Positions 24,898 through 37,567 of a stretch of 64,000 nucleotides of DNA are shown here, piece by piece (position 1 is the first letter of the stretch; the number at the start of each line of letters is the position of its first letter). This stretch comes from Xiphias gladius (lineage: Eukaryota > Chordata > Actinopteri > Istiophoriformes > Xiphiidae): the NCBI RefSeq assembly GCF_016859285.1, contig NC_053408.1, positions 10,245,213 through 10,309,212 on the forward strand, in the 5' to 3' direction. Both the position numbers and the translations under genes were made by a program. The notes under the pieces are model-generated. The model ran no database searches. It saw nothing but the letters and a program-made list of their open reading frames with translations, and was not told the origin of the DNA.

Positions 24898-25476
24898 AAG
24901 TAAGAGAGAAAAAGGAAGGGAGGGAGGAAGAAAGAAAGAGAAAGAACTAGAGTGAGACAGAGAATGTCAGCGTATGCAGAAGTACAACAACAAGAAGAAA
25001 GAGGAGAGGAGTGAAGCCGATTGGAGAGGAGAGAGGAAGCAAGAGAGAGAGAGACAGAGAGAAAGAGCCAGATGAGCTCTTGGAATGATGTGCCTCATAG
25101 TCCCCGCTTGCGTATCCCAAAATACCTGGTGCTGGAAATGTGAAAGCCAGGCGCACAACGGACGCCATTCCCCAGAGAGGCTCCGCTGGTATCATTAGTG
25201 AGGGAAACGGCGGGCTCAAGTGGCGTACAAACTTCAGCAAAACGTCAAGCGAGAGAAATGTGCACGCATTGCGCCTCATTTTTTCCTCCCCTCTTTCCCC
25301 CTTTTTCTCACTCTCCCTCTCTCTTTTTTCTTTCTTTGTGTTGTGTTTCTGATACGACACCACTCTTCTACCAAATTAATATTGCTCAAAATAAAAGCCA
25401 GGACAACTTTAAACTAGCGAGTGAAGAAAGGGGAGGGAAGAAAAGAGAGACGGGGTAGAGAGAGAGGGAGAATTTG
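24898..25476. repeat. alternating polypurine / polypyrimidine zone
   Basis: The plus strand is almost all A and G at 24898-25072, then almost all C and T at 25277-25340, then A and G again at 25424-25476. A moderately CpG-rich unique block lies between the first two tracts. Confidence 0.75.
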
Positions 25477-28400
25477 GTTCAGTTTTCATGCTTCCTGTGA
25501 AGTGGAGTCTCTGTCTTCCTGCTCCTCTCATTTTGAGGTCTGTGGTTTCGTCGTCTCCGTCTTGGAGTCAGCTCCATCTAACTGATGAGGTCGTCACAAC
25601 TGCTTATGAATGCCAAATGAGGAAACACAGCAAGCACTCGTGCTAGTAAAGGGACATTTACATACAGTTTGAATCATAAGCAAAAATCCTCCTCGCCCTG
25701 GACAAAGTACTGTTACATTACCGGACTGTTCTGCCATTTTGAGAGCAAATTTAAGCACAAAGAGCATTACGTGCCAACCTAGCCTACCATCACACTCACT
25801 CCTGTTTGCTTCTGCTGCGTAGGGTTCAACTTTCTGAGGCACAAACTTAGCAGCCTTAGCATTTAATGGTGAGATATAAAAGTGTTCTTCTGTCATGTGA
25901 AATATTTTCTCGTACCAACACGCTCAGAACAGTTGAGTCACTAACAATTGCCTCTTAAAGGAGATCTTGGTGGCTCACTTCATTGGGATGGCACAGCTAC
26001 AGTGCACAACTGTAATCAACTGGGACAGCGAGCGCCCTTTGACGATTGGCTGGTGAGTGGAGCCAAATATGTCTTTTCTACGTGGTGCAGTCTGTCGCAG
26101 ACGTAATTACAAGTTAGATCTAAATAAACAAACAGCTGCTGCCTGACCGCCCCTTCAGGAGCTGTTTGGTGGCTGCTGCTGGAGATGTGTGCCTGCTTCG
26201 CTGCAGCGCTCAAGCACATTCACAGACGAGTGCACACAGACATGATCTATATAGAGTGCGCTACACACACAGCACAACAGCTAACCCTGTTATCATGCAA
26301 GACCTCACATGCACTGCATACTTCCTAATGATAACTCTAGTAAGACGATAAACATACATAGCGCATACATTCAGACACACAACGTGTAATTTTAGCTGCG
26401 ATGGCCTATGGATGCGAAAGAGAGGATTTTTCTGTCTGATGAAAAACAGGAAGGCACAAATACAGAGAAATTGTTGAGCAAACTTACAATTAGCCCTTTA
26501 TTTTAATTGGAGCATTTCAAAGTGAATCAGTGAGCCACTGAGGCTAACCAAAAGTACCGAGTGGTGCTAAACTTGGAGTGCGTAGGGCCTTTTGTTCACC
26601 ACTCCTATTTTAGGAAAGAGGGAAAGAGAGGGAAATATAGAAGTCAGGAGAGGAAGAAAGAAAACTGTGCACTGTGACACATACATACAGAATCCAATGG
26701 AGCACCACTCTGCCACCCCCACAAGACATATTTGTGGTACACCACTACAAAACCAGACAAGACACAAAACATATGCCTCCCTCTTGGGAAAATTACAGGT
26801 GGTGGACAATTTAATTTGTGTGCTGTGTACTTTAGTGTGTTTGTAGCTAGCAGATGACATGGAGTGAGACGGTCATTAACAGCTGCCACTGTTTAAATTG
26901 GCCCAATACTTAAACAGCTTGAAACTGGGGTAATAACTTAAGTCAACATGCTGCTGGATAATGTCATTTCCAAATAAAATCCAGTCCACAGATACCAGAT
27001 GAAAAGCGCACATTTCTGTATAATAATCTACAAAAAATGACAGCCTTGTTTGTTGCAACATTAACACTAATTTGTGTAAGCTTTGCTGAGACAACTACGA
27101 AACTGCTCTTACATTTATCTTTGATGTTTTAGATTTACTAATTGTTCATGCAATGGACAGACAGATATTTTAACACACATAAGTAGCATATGAATTTTCT
27201 GTCAATACAGGGTCTTGACTCAAGTTTCACTACACTACTGGCTAATGAAAATTCTTTTCTTTTTTTCTTTCTTTCATATCATATGGCATCACAGGTAACA
27301 GGTTTTAGTCAGTGGTTGAATCACAAAAATACTTTAATACTACAATTTTAAAGAAGATAGTGTAGTACCTTGTAAGTAATTTCCTCGCAAGTCAACTTTG
27401 GTTTGCAGTATAAAATTAGCAAGAATTAAATTAGGACCTGACAATAAAAAATGTTTTTATAAAAAGCAAACCCCACTGTCACACATCAATTAACTAACTA
27501 CTAGTTAATCACATTAGGGAATTAGTCCGAATCAACAGTCTGTGTCATATTCACTGAATGCTTTTTCAAAAACGAAACAAACAATTAAGGAAATGAAATC
27601 CCTCGAAATGAGAATAACCTAAACAACTGTGAAACCATGCAGTTAGGCAAACTGTAGCTAACACCTAAGCTAACATGTGACTGTCTAACCAATCAAAGCA
27701 GTTGGAAGAGAGGAGACACGGCCGTCCATAAAGGACCCTACTGCTGCTCAGTTATTCCAGATGCCTTCTGCTGGAAGTTGCTGGAAACTCTCTTTGGGGA
27801 AATAGGCCCTGCAGATGTGAATTCTTAATGCTGCTGTCATCCAAAATGTGCTGTTAAAAAAGTTTTTTTGTGACATATTATCAGTATTTGGCTAATTAGG
27901 TAATAGACAGGAAGTGGCAAAGAAAGCATTTGGTATGATTATGGTAATGTAGCTGGAGGGGATTACAGTTTTACCATGCTGCAGCTTTAAAGTGGCTTCT
28001 AGTAATAATAGTATCTTTTCCAACTGGCTGACCAAGTATGTGAGAATCTGCAGAGAGCAGCCAGCAACAACATCTGAAAATTGTAACATGTAAGGAGTGT
28101 GTTTATTTGTGTCAGACTGCTGTTTAGGGAGTTCATTTATTTATTTATGTGCTTAGGTGGCAAGTATCCTGGAGGTAGAGTAATGGTTTCACGAAGAGCT
28201 AGCAAAATGTTTGCAAAGATAATCCAACAGCAAAGACAATCCATCCCACAAGTGATGGAGGACTGGACTGGCTTGTTTTAGGAAAATGAGACAGGAATAC
28301 AAGAAATAAAAATACTACTCTCCGTCAAACAAATGACAGAGTAATTAAGTAAGCATGCGTCCAATGAATAATAAAAAATATTCTGTGATTCTTTTGAATA

Positions 28401-29181
28401 ACAAACAAGTAAGATGAATAGCCAATGGTTTAAATCCAGTTAGAGTTCAAAGGTCGCTCCCCTTTTTCAAACTGTGCTACATTGCCTCCTGCAGAAACAT
28501 TAGCCATTGATAGTGGCTCATGAACAGCTAATGTGCTGATAACACATTACATTTAAAGGTGTCAGTGCTTTGAAACACCAGAGGAATAAGGTGTGGGAAT
28601 CCAATCCATTAGATAAAGCCAACAGTAATAGGTATCTCATATCAAAGGGATATACTGTAGTTTAAACTGCAGGGGCTTTGGATGCGCTCATTGCTATTTA
28701 TTGTTTTAAGTGGAGCTTTACGCACAGGAGGTGATATCAACACAATAACAAAACCCTTTCAACACCATTGGGCTTTGTGTGGCATCAAATGTGTCTATTA
28801 ACCAACCTCTTGACAAGCCAAGGTGATTCATCTCTACTGTGCCTGCCTGTGTATGTGTGTATCTGCTTTGCGTGAGTGTGTGTGAGAGAGTGTGTGGATG
28901 TTTTCATTCCAGATAGTGATTTGAATGTAGCTTAACAACAAACCAAACCAAACATTAACTATTTTAACCACTCACTTGGAAGGGATTTTCAAAGTGTCTT
29001 TTTTATTTCAAACTGGTCACAAAATTTAACTCTGCCAACCAGTCAAGTTGCAGTTTACATCCATGTCTGTCCAGACTCATATAATATGTGCAGTGAAGAC
29101 TTTGAAAGAATTTAATAAAAGGTATTGAGTGTATTTTTTGGCGAAATGTAAGTTATCACATTGAGAGAAAAAAAAACAGTC

Positions 29182-29228
29182 AAATTCCTTGTACATTCAT
29201 GTTTGGCTAATAAAGCTGATTCTGATAG
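29182..29228 (+). mobile_element. 3' tail of a fish non-LTR retrotransposon (remnant)
   Basis: The segment ends GGCTAATAAAGCTGATTCTG. This is the familiar fish retroposon ending, an AATAAAGCTGATTCTGATT tail that normally continues as a short tandem repeat. Here the tail is one unit long and is followed immediately by hAT-like coding sequence. Confidence 0.55.
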
Positions 29229-29230
29229 AA

Positions 29231-29311
29231 CACAAAGTTGAAGCCACGACAGTAGACAATGCTTCAAATATGGATGTTGCTGCAAAGAAGCAACGTGTTG
29301 TGGATGCTTCA
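29231..29311 (+). pseudogene. hAT transposase (ZBED-like) fossil fragment
   Basis: One frame reads KVEATTVDNASNMDVAAKK. This is the TVDNASNM block of hAT transposases, which in the family carries the second catalytic Asp of the RNase H-like fold. Similarity fades after about 26 residues, the expected downstream HTLNLA region is missing, and no start or flanking domains are present. It is an inactive remnant. Confidence 0.65.
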
Positions 29312-29489
29312 CACACATGTTCAAACCGGCAGCACAGAAGATCTGTACAATCACCACAGTTTCAAGGTGTCTATCTAACATTAGTGTCACCAATTCAAGT
29401 GTCCGACCAAATGTGAAAAATGGTCACAATCTCCCCTTCTGAGTTATGGCGTTGAATAATGGCCAGAAAAGTGTCTTTGCAAAAACATT

Positions 29490-29775
29490 ATGATGTCACA
29501 GTGAAGTTGACCTTTGACCTTTTGGCTATAAAATGTCATCACTTCAATTTATCCTATTAGACATTTGTGTGAAATTTTGTATTAATTGGTGTATCAATTC
29601 TTTAGTTGTGGTCAAAAACATGTTCCGGAGGTCACAGTGACCTTTGACCACGAATGATCTTATCAGTTCATCCTTTAGTCCAAGTGGACGTTTGTGCCAA
29701 ATTTGAAGAAATTCCCTCTCCGGTGTTCCTGAGATATTGCGTTTACGAGAACGGGATGTACAACTGGCTTGTAGG
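29490..29775 (+). repeat. tandem dimer of a fish interspersed repeat carrying nuclear-receptor-like sites
   Basis: Two diverged units of about 136 bases start with GTCACAGTGA at 29495 and 29631. The second contains CAAGTGGACGTTTGTGCCAA and GTTCCTGAGATATTGCGTTT, phrases common in fish genomes near retroelement 3' ends. Unit one has a perfect TGACCT-T-TGACCT direct repeat (29508-29520). Unit two has AGGTCA-CAG-TGACCT (29629-29643) overlapping TGACCT-T-TGACCA (29638-29650). An A-rich tail follows at 29776-29805. Confidence 0.7.
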
Positions 29776-29805
29776 CATAATAAAAACAATAACAACAATA
29801 AATAA

Positions 29806-32107
29806 TCTAATTTGAAAACAAAATCCTAAAAGACAAACCCTTATTTCTTGCCTTCAGACGAATGGACTTGGTAATGGCTTACTACAATGAACTGTTAAGA
29901 GTGAATCTCCTTGTGTGTGGCTTCGAGTCTGTAAAAAAACAAAAAGTTAACCGACACATGCTGACAACTCACCAGATTCCAGAAGCCTGGCAGCTAAACC
30001 CAATGCCATTCTGACAAACAACGAGAGGCCCCAAAATCAAAGTGCCCTTCAGCTCAATCACTCTGACTGCCTCTCCCAAACACTAATAATCACTTTCCTC
30101 CCTTCCTTTTTTCTCCCTTGTGTGAAACATCACATTGCCTTTGATTGGGCTGTTTAAATGATTAGCACACCACCTCGGCAGAGACGGCTGGCAGTGCTAC
30201 CGTGGAGATGGGGAGCGCGAGCCTCCCGCTGAGTGCGCCAAGATGCACAGTGTAGAGACGAGGCTCGGACCCCCTGTCACATAACAAGAAGATGGCGTCC
30301 AATAAACACTCACAATGGCCACATCTCTCCTGCGCAGTTTGTCTCGCTTACCTACAGGCTTTCACTTAGTATTTGTTCCCTAGAGGGTTCTTTTATGAAA
30401 AGCAACGGGGGGGGGGGGGGGCTCTGATTCGGAAGATGTCACCTAAACACGGTTTTGTTTTGTTGTGTGGCTAGTGGTGTGATGCAAATCTTGGTGCAGG
30501 TATGATGCTACAAATCCAAACCAAGAATAGCATAAGATTTGATGTGTGTCCGCAACGTAGACAGAAAAGACCAAAACTAAAGAAAAGTAGTAGAGAAAAA
30601 AGGAGCTCCTGTACGTGATCTGACACTGGACCAAAGCGCACCATGAGAAGATTTTTCAAGGAGCTGATTCTACCCAGAATCCTTGTGTCACTTACTAACA
30701 CACCCAGTGACAATACCTTCATACAGAAGGCACTTGTAGAAAAAAAAAAAAAAAAAAGCCTTGATCTTTGGCTACTTGAGAAAGGACATCTCAAAGGGGT
30801 GAATTGCGGTGACCGTTCGTTCCAGTTCCTCTGGGCAGACCGTAAAAATACAAGTGGGCAGACAATTGGATCAAGCAAAATATGGAGCCAAAGTAACATT
30901 TTTTTCCACTTTGAGGACACAACTTTGGTCTCAGCGCCCAGAGTTTTAAATGAAGAGCATGGGGATGAGAGACTTTGATGTGACAATCATTCCCAAGCTA
31001 ATTTGTCTTCAGTCATAAGTGCTCAGGGCATCTAGCGTGCAATCAGTAGAAAGACAAAGAAGCACGACAGAAAAAAATGTTTTCGGAATAATGTTCTCGC
31101 TTTGATACGCTGGTTGATCGGTGCCCACCTAAAGGCTAGACTGAAAATTAAGATCCATAAAGACAATGCATCAGTCAAAGTCTGTTATTATGCAATGTCT
31201 GCACATTCAATCAATTTCTATACTTTGCTCGTACTCCTGGACACACACATAAACACACAAACACACACACACACACACACACACACAATTCTGTTTAAAT
31301 AAATGACTTCAGAATAAAGTTATATCTGCACTATCTGAAAGGGAACAGGGTAGATTTAGTCAGAGTATAAGGTGCTAAAAAAAAGTGATATCTGAGAGGC
31401 CACTCATGTCAGTGTCATCAGTTTTTGCTTTTATTGGGTAAGTGAAGAACTGTCATTTCAGTAAATGTAGACATATTGTAAATGCATTTCAAAGTAAAAT
31501 ATTTGAATATGTCCAAATTTCGGCTGCACAGAAATGAATCTCATTTTAAAACAGAGCAATGCACAGTATAAAACATTTTTATTGCATATTGTGCAGTAGT
31601 TGTGCATGTAAAATAAGGTTAGGCTTGAGCTACTCATGCAAACAATTACCAAAATCAAAATATGAATGCTACACAGAAGTTCTTCTTAAAATTTTCAGAT
31701 GAGAACAGCTTGTTCCCCTAAAAGCTATTTGATATGATTTTTTTTAAATCAGCTTCCTATAATAACTTTTATCCTCACCTGTCTCTGGAAGCCACAGTGT
31801 TTGCGCTTGCAGTCGCATGCACTTTTGCTTCTCCCCTTCATGCACTGAATCATATAAGTCTACTAAGTAAGCCATGTATCTGAGTCCGATTTATTGTTCT
31901 GTATGCTTTTAATCATGCCTTTCGTTATCTCAGGCCCTAAACAGTTTTAATTGACTTTGCTTGCATTTGAGTTCATTACTGCAATTCAACAACTCTCATT
32001 TTTCACAAGGGGCTCTTTTAAGTCAAATAAAGGGGCTCGCGTATTAATGCACTTGTTTATAGACAATTGCAGTCTTGTTATCGTGAAGCATATCTGCATA
32101 CTCGACT
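29806..32107. other. intergenic, no gene seen
   Basis: No recognisable protein or RNA gene. Simple sequence: G14 (30408-30421), A18 (30740-30757) and a (CA)n tract (31241-31288). The final part (31940-32107) is unique and mixed in composition and leads into the CpG-dense islet. Confidence 0.6.
31241..31288. repeat. (CA)n microsatellite
   Basis: Alternating CA with one or two interruptions, read directly. Confidence 0.95.
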
Positions 32108-32325
32108 GTGAGTGGAACGATCGCTCCCAGGGCTGCCGGCGTGGCTTTCAGCGGCCGGCTTGCGAGCGGGCAGGCAGCCTCGGACGGCGAGGGAAGCCGG
32201 GCCGTTTGGAGAAGCGCCGTGTTCCTTGTGCTCTTCTGCCACCCGGTGGCCGCCGGGGAGAACGGAGCGAGACCTCCGAAGAGTTCTCGCCGGGAGAGGC
32301 TGATCGGTCCTCGTGCTGCATCAAA
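32103..32325. promoter_or_regulatory. small CpG-dense islet in AT-rich surroundings
   Basis: I count about 26 CpG dinucleotides in roughly 225 bases, against almost none in the flanking kilobases. GC content is about two-thirds. Open frames on both strands cross it, but none resembles a known protein, and no TATA box or clear splice donor marks a gene. It does not match rRNA sequence that I can recall. A CTCF-like motif (minus strand, GCCACCGGGTGGCAG) is at 32236-32250. It may be an orphan CpG island or enhancer. Confidence 0.5.
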
Positions 32326-33325
32326 ATGCCATGATTGCATCTTAGGAGATTCTTTGCCATCAGCCAGGAAGGCAAAAAAAAAACAAACCCCTCTCAACTC
32401 TCTCTTCCTCACATGCCTCTGCCTCCCCTTCTCTTTATGTCTTTGTCAGTGGCCTGACAGCTGATACCTCTTTAATGACTAAGACAATTAACTTTCTTGC
32501 GGTTGCAAAATAAGAAATGAGGGGTTTGCAGTGGGGGTGGGGTGGGACTTTTAAAGACAGAAAAGGAAGCTATGTCTGTTTACCCACGTCATCATTAAAG
32601 TGACGGCCAACACTAGCCCAACGGGCTCATCTGCATAATTGAATGGAGTTAAGAGTTGCACCAAAGCCCGTGGTTTCTGGCTGTGTGTGGACTCTGGAGA
32701 CTCAGTTTCTTCCTCTTGGTACAAACGTCATCATTAGACCTCCTTAGCCCAGCGCATAACAAAGAGTTAGCTCATTACTGACAAAAATATCTTTGCTAAT
32801 GTCCCCCCTCGCTTTTCGATTCTCCTCTAATCTCTCTTGGCACAAATGACTTCAGTTTCATGATGATAACATTGGGGGGGAAAAAAGAAACGTGCACAGA
32901 GGAACTGGAAGAGAGAGAGAAAAAGGAGAAAAGAAAAAAAAAACCCAGCCTCGGTGACATGGCCACACTGTGTACAGAGATAGGCATGCCAAAATACAGA
33001 GAGAATAAAAAGGAACGAAAGCGCTTTCTTCCTGGCAATATTCCTGCCAACATCTGTCACAGGCAATGCTCGGTGTGTGAAGGTGTGTCTGCGTGCTGTA
33101 CAGTATGTGCCATTGCATGTGTATGGCTGTGTACTCACTTCTGATTGTGAAGGAATACATATTCATGCTGTGTGAGATCGTGTATATCTGTGTACAAATC
33201 CAGCGAATGTGTGCGTTTATGTGATTCCACTTGAATGTCTGCGGGAGTATGCAATCGCATGCACGAGTGCTTACATTTTCCTATGTACATCCAAAGCCTC
33301 CTCTCCTCATTTCCTGCACATTTGG

Positions 33326-33330
<5 letters not shown>

Positions 33331-33409
<79 letters not shown>
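33331..33409. repeat. (GT)~39 microsatellite
   Basis: Uninterrupted alternating GT for about 79 bases, the longest pure tract in the window. A second GT tract lies 150 bases downstream at 33559-33588. Confidence 0.97.
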
Positions 33410-33411
<2 letters not shown>

Positions 33412-33556
33412 GAGCGCAGTTTTATGTGTATGCAAGTGTGTGCGAGGCCAACCCATGTGTTTTTACGTATCCTTCCAAAGCTTCCTCATTTACCCCATAT
33501 TTGTAGGTGCCTGTGTAGGGTTTGTGCGTGTTGATGTGCATGTGTGTGTGCGCGGC

Positions 33557-33558
<2 letters not shown>

Positions 33559-33588
<30 letters not shown>
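33559..33588. repeat. (GT)n microsatellite
   Basis: Uninterrupted GT alternation of about 30 bases. Confidence 0.95.
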
Positions 33589-33591
<3 letters not shown>

Positions 33592-36500
33592 CTAGCATGC
33601 CATTAAGATGAGCAATGACAGCTGTAGCCTCTTCACCCTGCAGCCCTCCTTTCTGCCTCTAGAAATGTGCCTCCCGCTTGTCATGGGGGAGGCTTGGCCT
33701 CTCACCGCTACCATATATCAAACTGCTGAATAGAAATGGAAAGAGTGCAGAAATATTTTACTCAAGTACAATCACTTCAACTTCAGTAAGTGCCCCTTTC
33801 TGATAGTGTCGCAAAGCTGACTTCAGTGAGAGCTGAATGAAATGATAGAAAAGTGCTTTTAAAACGAATCATAGGAAGGTAAAGGCCCTCAGAAAAAAGG
33901 TTGTGTTACTCTCAAAATATTCTCTCAAACACAATAACAAGATGAAATACCTAGTTAATTTATGCCTCTGGTCTTGAGTGTATCTCATAGACACTGATTA
34001 AGAGAGGAAGTGTGATATGTTTGGCTGATGCTCCCTCCGGGGTATGTACCCCAAAGGAGAGCTAAAGCAACTCGTGGATGAGGAGAGAGGATGGATTGCC
34101 TGCCTTTGCTTTGCCAAACCTTCATGAAAAAAAAATGTGATCAAATGACAGGCGGGAAAACTACTAATCTGGGGAGAGAATGTAAAAAGAAAAACATAAC
34201 AGACAGAAAATGTCTAATAAGCAAAAGTAAAAAAAACAAACAAAAAAATGAGATATTTCCAGTTTCTCTGTTTAAAATGGGGTAAAAATAGCTCAATCTT
34301 GTGTCTCCTAGATCTACTACAATACCAGTAGCCAGAGAAAAGAAAGAAATTTAAGGTAAATTAAAAGACATCAGGACATCCGCAAAAGACATTACCCAGA
34401 AATAAAGACAAAATACTAATAATTCCATCAAGCAGTGAGAAGTTGGAAAATTACAATTACAGCAAGGACGGTGGAACAACATCATAAATTTGAGGGCAGT
34501 AAATTTCAAGCGTCAGAAAGTTTGCTTTCCATATTCTATCTAAAATACAAACGGTACAAAGTCTGCCTTGAAAAGTATTATAACAGAGGTCTGCAGGAGT
34601 GATAATATACTAGAGGGCCTAGAATGAAGCCGGAGAATTGATGTTGATTTTATCAAATACTGCTAGTCACATTAGTTTTGGTTGTGTTGATGGTCAAGGT
34701 CAAAATACTTCTTCAATACTTTCTAATAACTTAATATAACTATAATTACATATGATCATTTCCCGTATGTCACCAGTGATGTCCTTTAACATTGAGAGAT
34801 TTGAAAAATACTAAGAATCAATATCAAATCTTGCTGACCCGCAATTATTATTGATCAGAGGGTCGATTTTCAGAATCAGTCAGTAAGACATATCAGGAAA
34901 AGTCTTAAAATGAGGACCATTTTGGTCTGGAGATGGCAACCACAACAGGATTTAAAAACCCAAACTTCATCCCCCCCTGTCTGTAAAAGCAAACTCTTTC
35001 AACTCCAACCTGACCCACAGCAGCATCACCCAGCCCAGAGCCCTGCAGCACCGGCCCTGGCCTCTCTTTCCACTCAGCCGTCTCTAGTAGATGGTTGGGA
35101 TCCAGCTTCTCCTCTAAAAGTCCATCTAAAAAGAGGAGCAGACCTGGCGATGCTCTGGTCTCCTCTCTCCACACATCTCCCCTGATCGAGAAAGCCTCGG
35201 TGCTTCTGCTGGGCTGATTGGCTGGCTCAGTGCAAGGACCAGATAGGATCTTTCTATTTGCCCAGCGGCAGGACTGCCTCTCTATCAGCGCTACCTCTGG
35301 AGGGGGTTTATCTGGCCTGCTGATAACAATGTTTTCCCCGGCCTCCATTCCCTCCCTGACGGTTTGTTACACTAGTAAATGCGAGTCAAGGCTGGAGCTG
35401 AGCAGCCGCTGCGGTCAGCTAGTCCTACAATACTCCTTGTAAACAAGATTGGCTCCGTTTGCTTTTACGACTCTTCAGTGGTGTGTGTAAGAGCGAGAGA
35501 CAGAGGGAACAAGAGAGGAAAAAGTGGAAAAAGAGCAACACATGCAGCCTTTTCACAATCAACACTTCTTCTATAACCAAACAAATTAGTCAGGATATAC
35601 AAGTGTATGAAAATACTTGTTATGATGCATTTAACGTCATTTTTTTTTTACTCTCCTGTGCGGTGTAGTCAAAGTCCTGTTTTTACTGCACTGTTGCCAG
35701 TACATCTGTCGCTGGGGAGTCGGCAGCTTGACAAATTTGCACCAAACAATATGCACTGGAATCCATGGAAGCAGCACTAAACAGTGCCTGGCCAATGCAG
35801 GAGGTGGTGCTTAGCAAAGTGCATTCAAGTATAAGTTGTAGATCACTCTCCGAGCTTGGCTGGGGCAAAACCTTCAACATGCTTTTTCATTCATGCTGTG
35901 GTGGGAAAAGCCATGCGTTCTCTGCATTGCTGAAACATCTGTTGGCTGTTGCAGAGACAGAGCCCAGAGGAAAACATTTACCTAACAGAATACTAATTCT
36001 TTCAGGCTCTAGTGTCAGCACTTCGTAAATAAGCTTGCACATATGGTATTGTTTCTTAAGTTAGGCCTGGGAGAACCATTCTGGTTGTGGTAGTCTGCAA
36101 CATCCATCCATGAGATTTTTTGAATGTTGCCATGGTTCGTGATTTGGCTGTTTCGGGCTGTTCTTATTTCACATCTTCTGTCCACAGTCCCTTGTTCCTC
36201 TCACAAGGCTGACACCTGCCTATTTCTAGCTCTATCTTTCCGTTTCCATTTCTACATCTATATGGTAAGTATGTCTGGTCTTTGTGAATTTATGTTGCTA
36301 ACATATGTTTAAGTGCTGACCTTTGATTTAAAGCAAATTGTAAAGCTGTAACAAAATATAAGAAACAAGTTGGAAACATCGCCTGTACAAGTCCATGATA
36401 TCTTTCTATCCAGATGCCCTGACACTGTGAATGTGTGCGTCCAGAATGGATATGTTTGATTTTTTTTAAAAAGCTTTTAGTTTGAAAAACTGGTGCAACA

Positions 36501-37526
36501 TTTTTCAAACGTGGGGTGCTGTAGAGTTTTCACAGGCTATAAGAACGACATCCAACTAATGGCCTCCCATCTCCATTTCCCTTGTAGCACAGTTAAAACT
36601 CTGCTTTTATGTCCCTGCAATGAGTATGTGCATTCCTCTTTGGGATGACTGTCCTAGATTTAAAGGCTTGTCAGACACCACTAGCCCTTTATTTTTCCAT
36701 AAACGTGTTTTTTTGTTTTTTTTTTAATCTTTTGCATTTTTCACTGGGGAATTCTTGCTGCAGGAATGGTGTTGCAATGGATTATACGAAAAATGTCCAC
36801 AACTGGGAGTTGAAATGGAAGGCTCCTTCATCTTTGCCTTGCAGCATCTTTTGTTGTGATGCCTGTGTGCTGCAGCACTGGATTGTAGAAATATTTTTAA
36901 AAAAACAAAGGAATTATAGAATTGCAGGTTTAATTTCAGGCACTGGAATATAGTGTCCTTATTAAAGGCAGGAGCATGAAGTTGATGGTACTAGCAGTTA
37001 ATGACTTCTCTGTAAATGTCATTATAAGTGGCATTGGTTGAACATCTGTAGGCATCTGCTGCTAATCAGTGCTCCTTGGTAGCCAACAAGGTCCGGGTTT
37101 GTCTGAGACAGGAAATGGAGATATTCAACACTGACAAGTCATTCTGTGATGGTGTCAGCTGCTAAGATGCATAATTAAGTGCTTTTAAACTGGACCTGTC
37201 TGGCGAAGCGAGTGGTGCTTGTGTTGTTTCTTTAGTACATCTGTCTCCTCGTCACTCCCGGAGGCTGACATCTCTCTCAGCACCGTGGCACAACGGAGGA
37301 AAAGAGCACCTCCATGGCGCAGGTAAACCCGCCAAGCGATAGAAGGCCCCCTCATGAATAAATGATTGTGACACGCAGCAATAATTTGCATCCGTGTAAA
37401 AGTGACGCATCAGCGCTTTTGTCTGCCGAGAAGTCTAGAGGTGTGCTTTTATTTTATTATTTAATGGAAAATGGCTTTCATTAACAGTGGCAAACCAAAA
37501 GGTGTTGACAGCGATGCACCGACTTG

Positions 37527-37567
37527 TCAAGCCGATCACAGCCTGTTTTTCAAGCCGATCACAGCCT
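37527..37567. repeat. 18-bp direct repeat, two perfect copies
   Basis: TCAAGCCGATCACAGCCT occurs at 37527-37544 and again at 37550-37567, separated by five bases (GTTTT). Confidence 0.9.

Larger units (their letters stand above)
20600..29180. other. intergenic, no gene seen
   Basis: No convincing exon. Simple sequence includes a T-rich tract near 21055-21064, CA tracts (22684-22709, 22929-22980), T runs (23057-23073, 23290-23309) and a long purine/pyrimidine-skewed zone (24898-25476). A direct repeat of two AGGTCA-like half-sites (DR1) is at 23618-23630. The block 24540-24740 is mixed-composition, non-repetitive and rich in short SOX/homeodomain-like words, a candidate regulatory element. 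A CCAAT box next to a TCF-like CAATCAAAG word is near 27690, with a weak TATA-like CATAAAGG about 40 bases on. No transcript can be proposed from that alone. Confidence 0.6.

Noticed and set aside
32103..32325. rRNA gene fragment
   Set aside because: It was suspected because of the high GC, but it does not match 18S or 28S sequence that I can recall. A search would settle it.
33209..33595. 128-residue plus ORF rich in Cys-Val repeats
   Set aside because: It is translation of the GT microsatellite and not a gene.
34905..35348. 147-residue ORF on the minus strand
   Set aside because: No recognisable domain, no promoter or splice context, and the same bases are also open in plus frames. It is explained by locally higher GC.
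37527..37567. CRISPR-like direct repeat
   Set aside because: Only two copies with a 5-base spacer, in a vertebrate genome.
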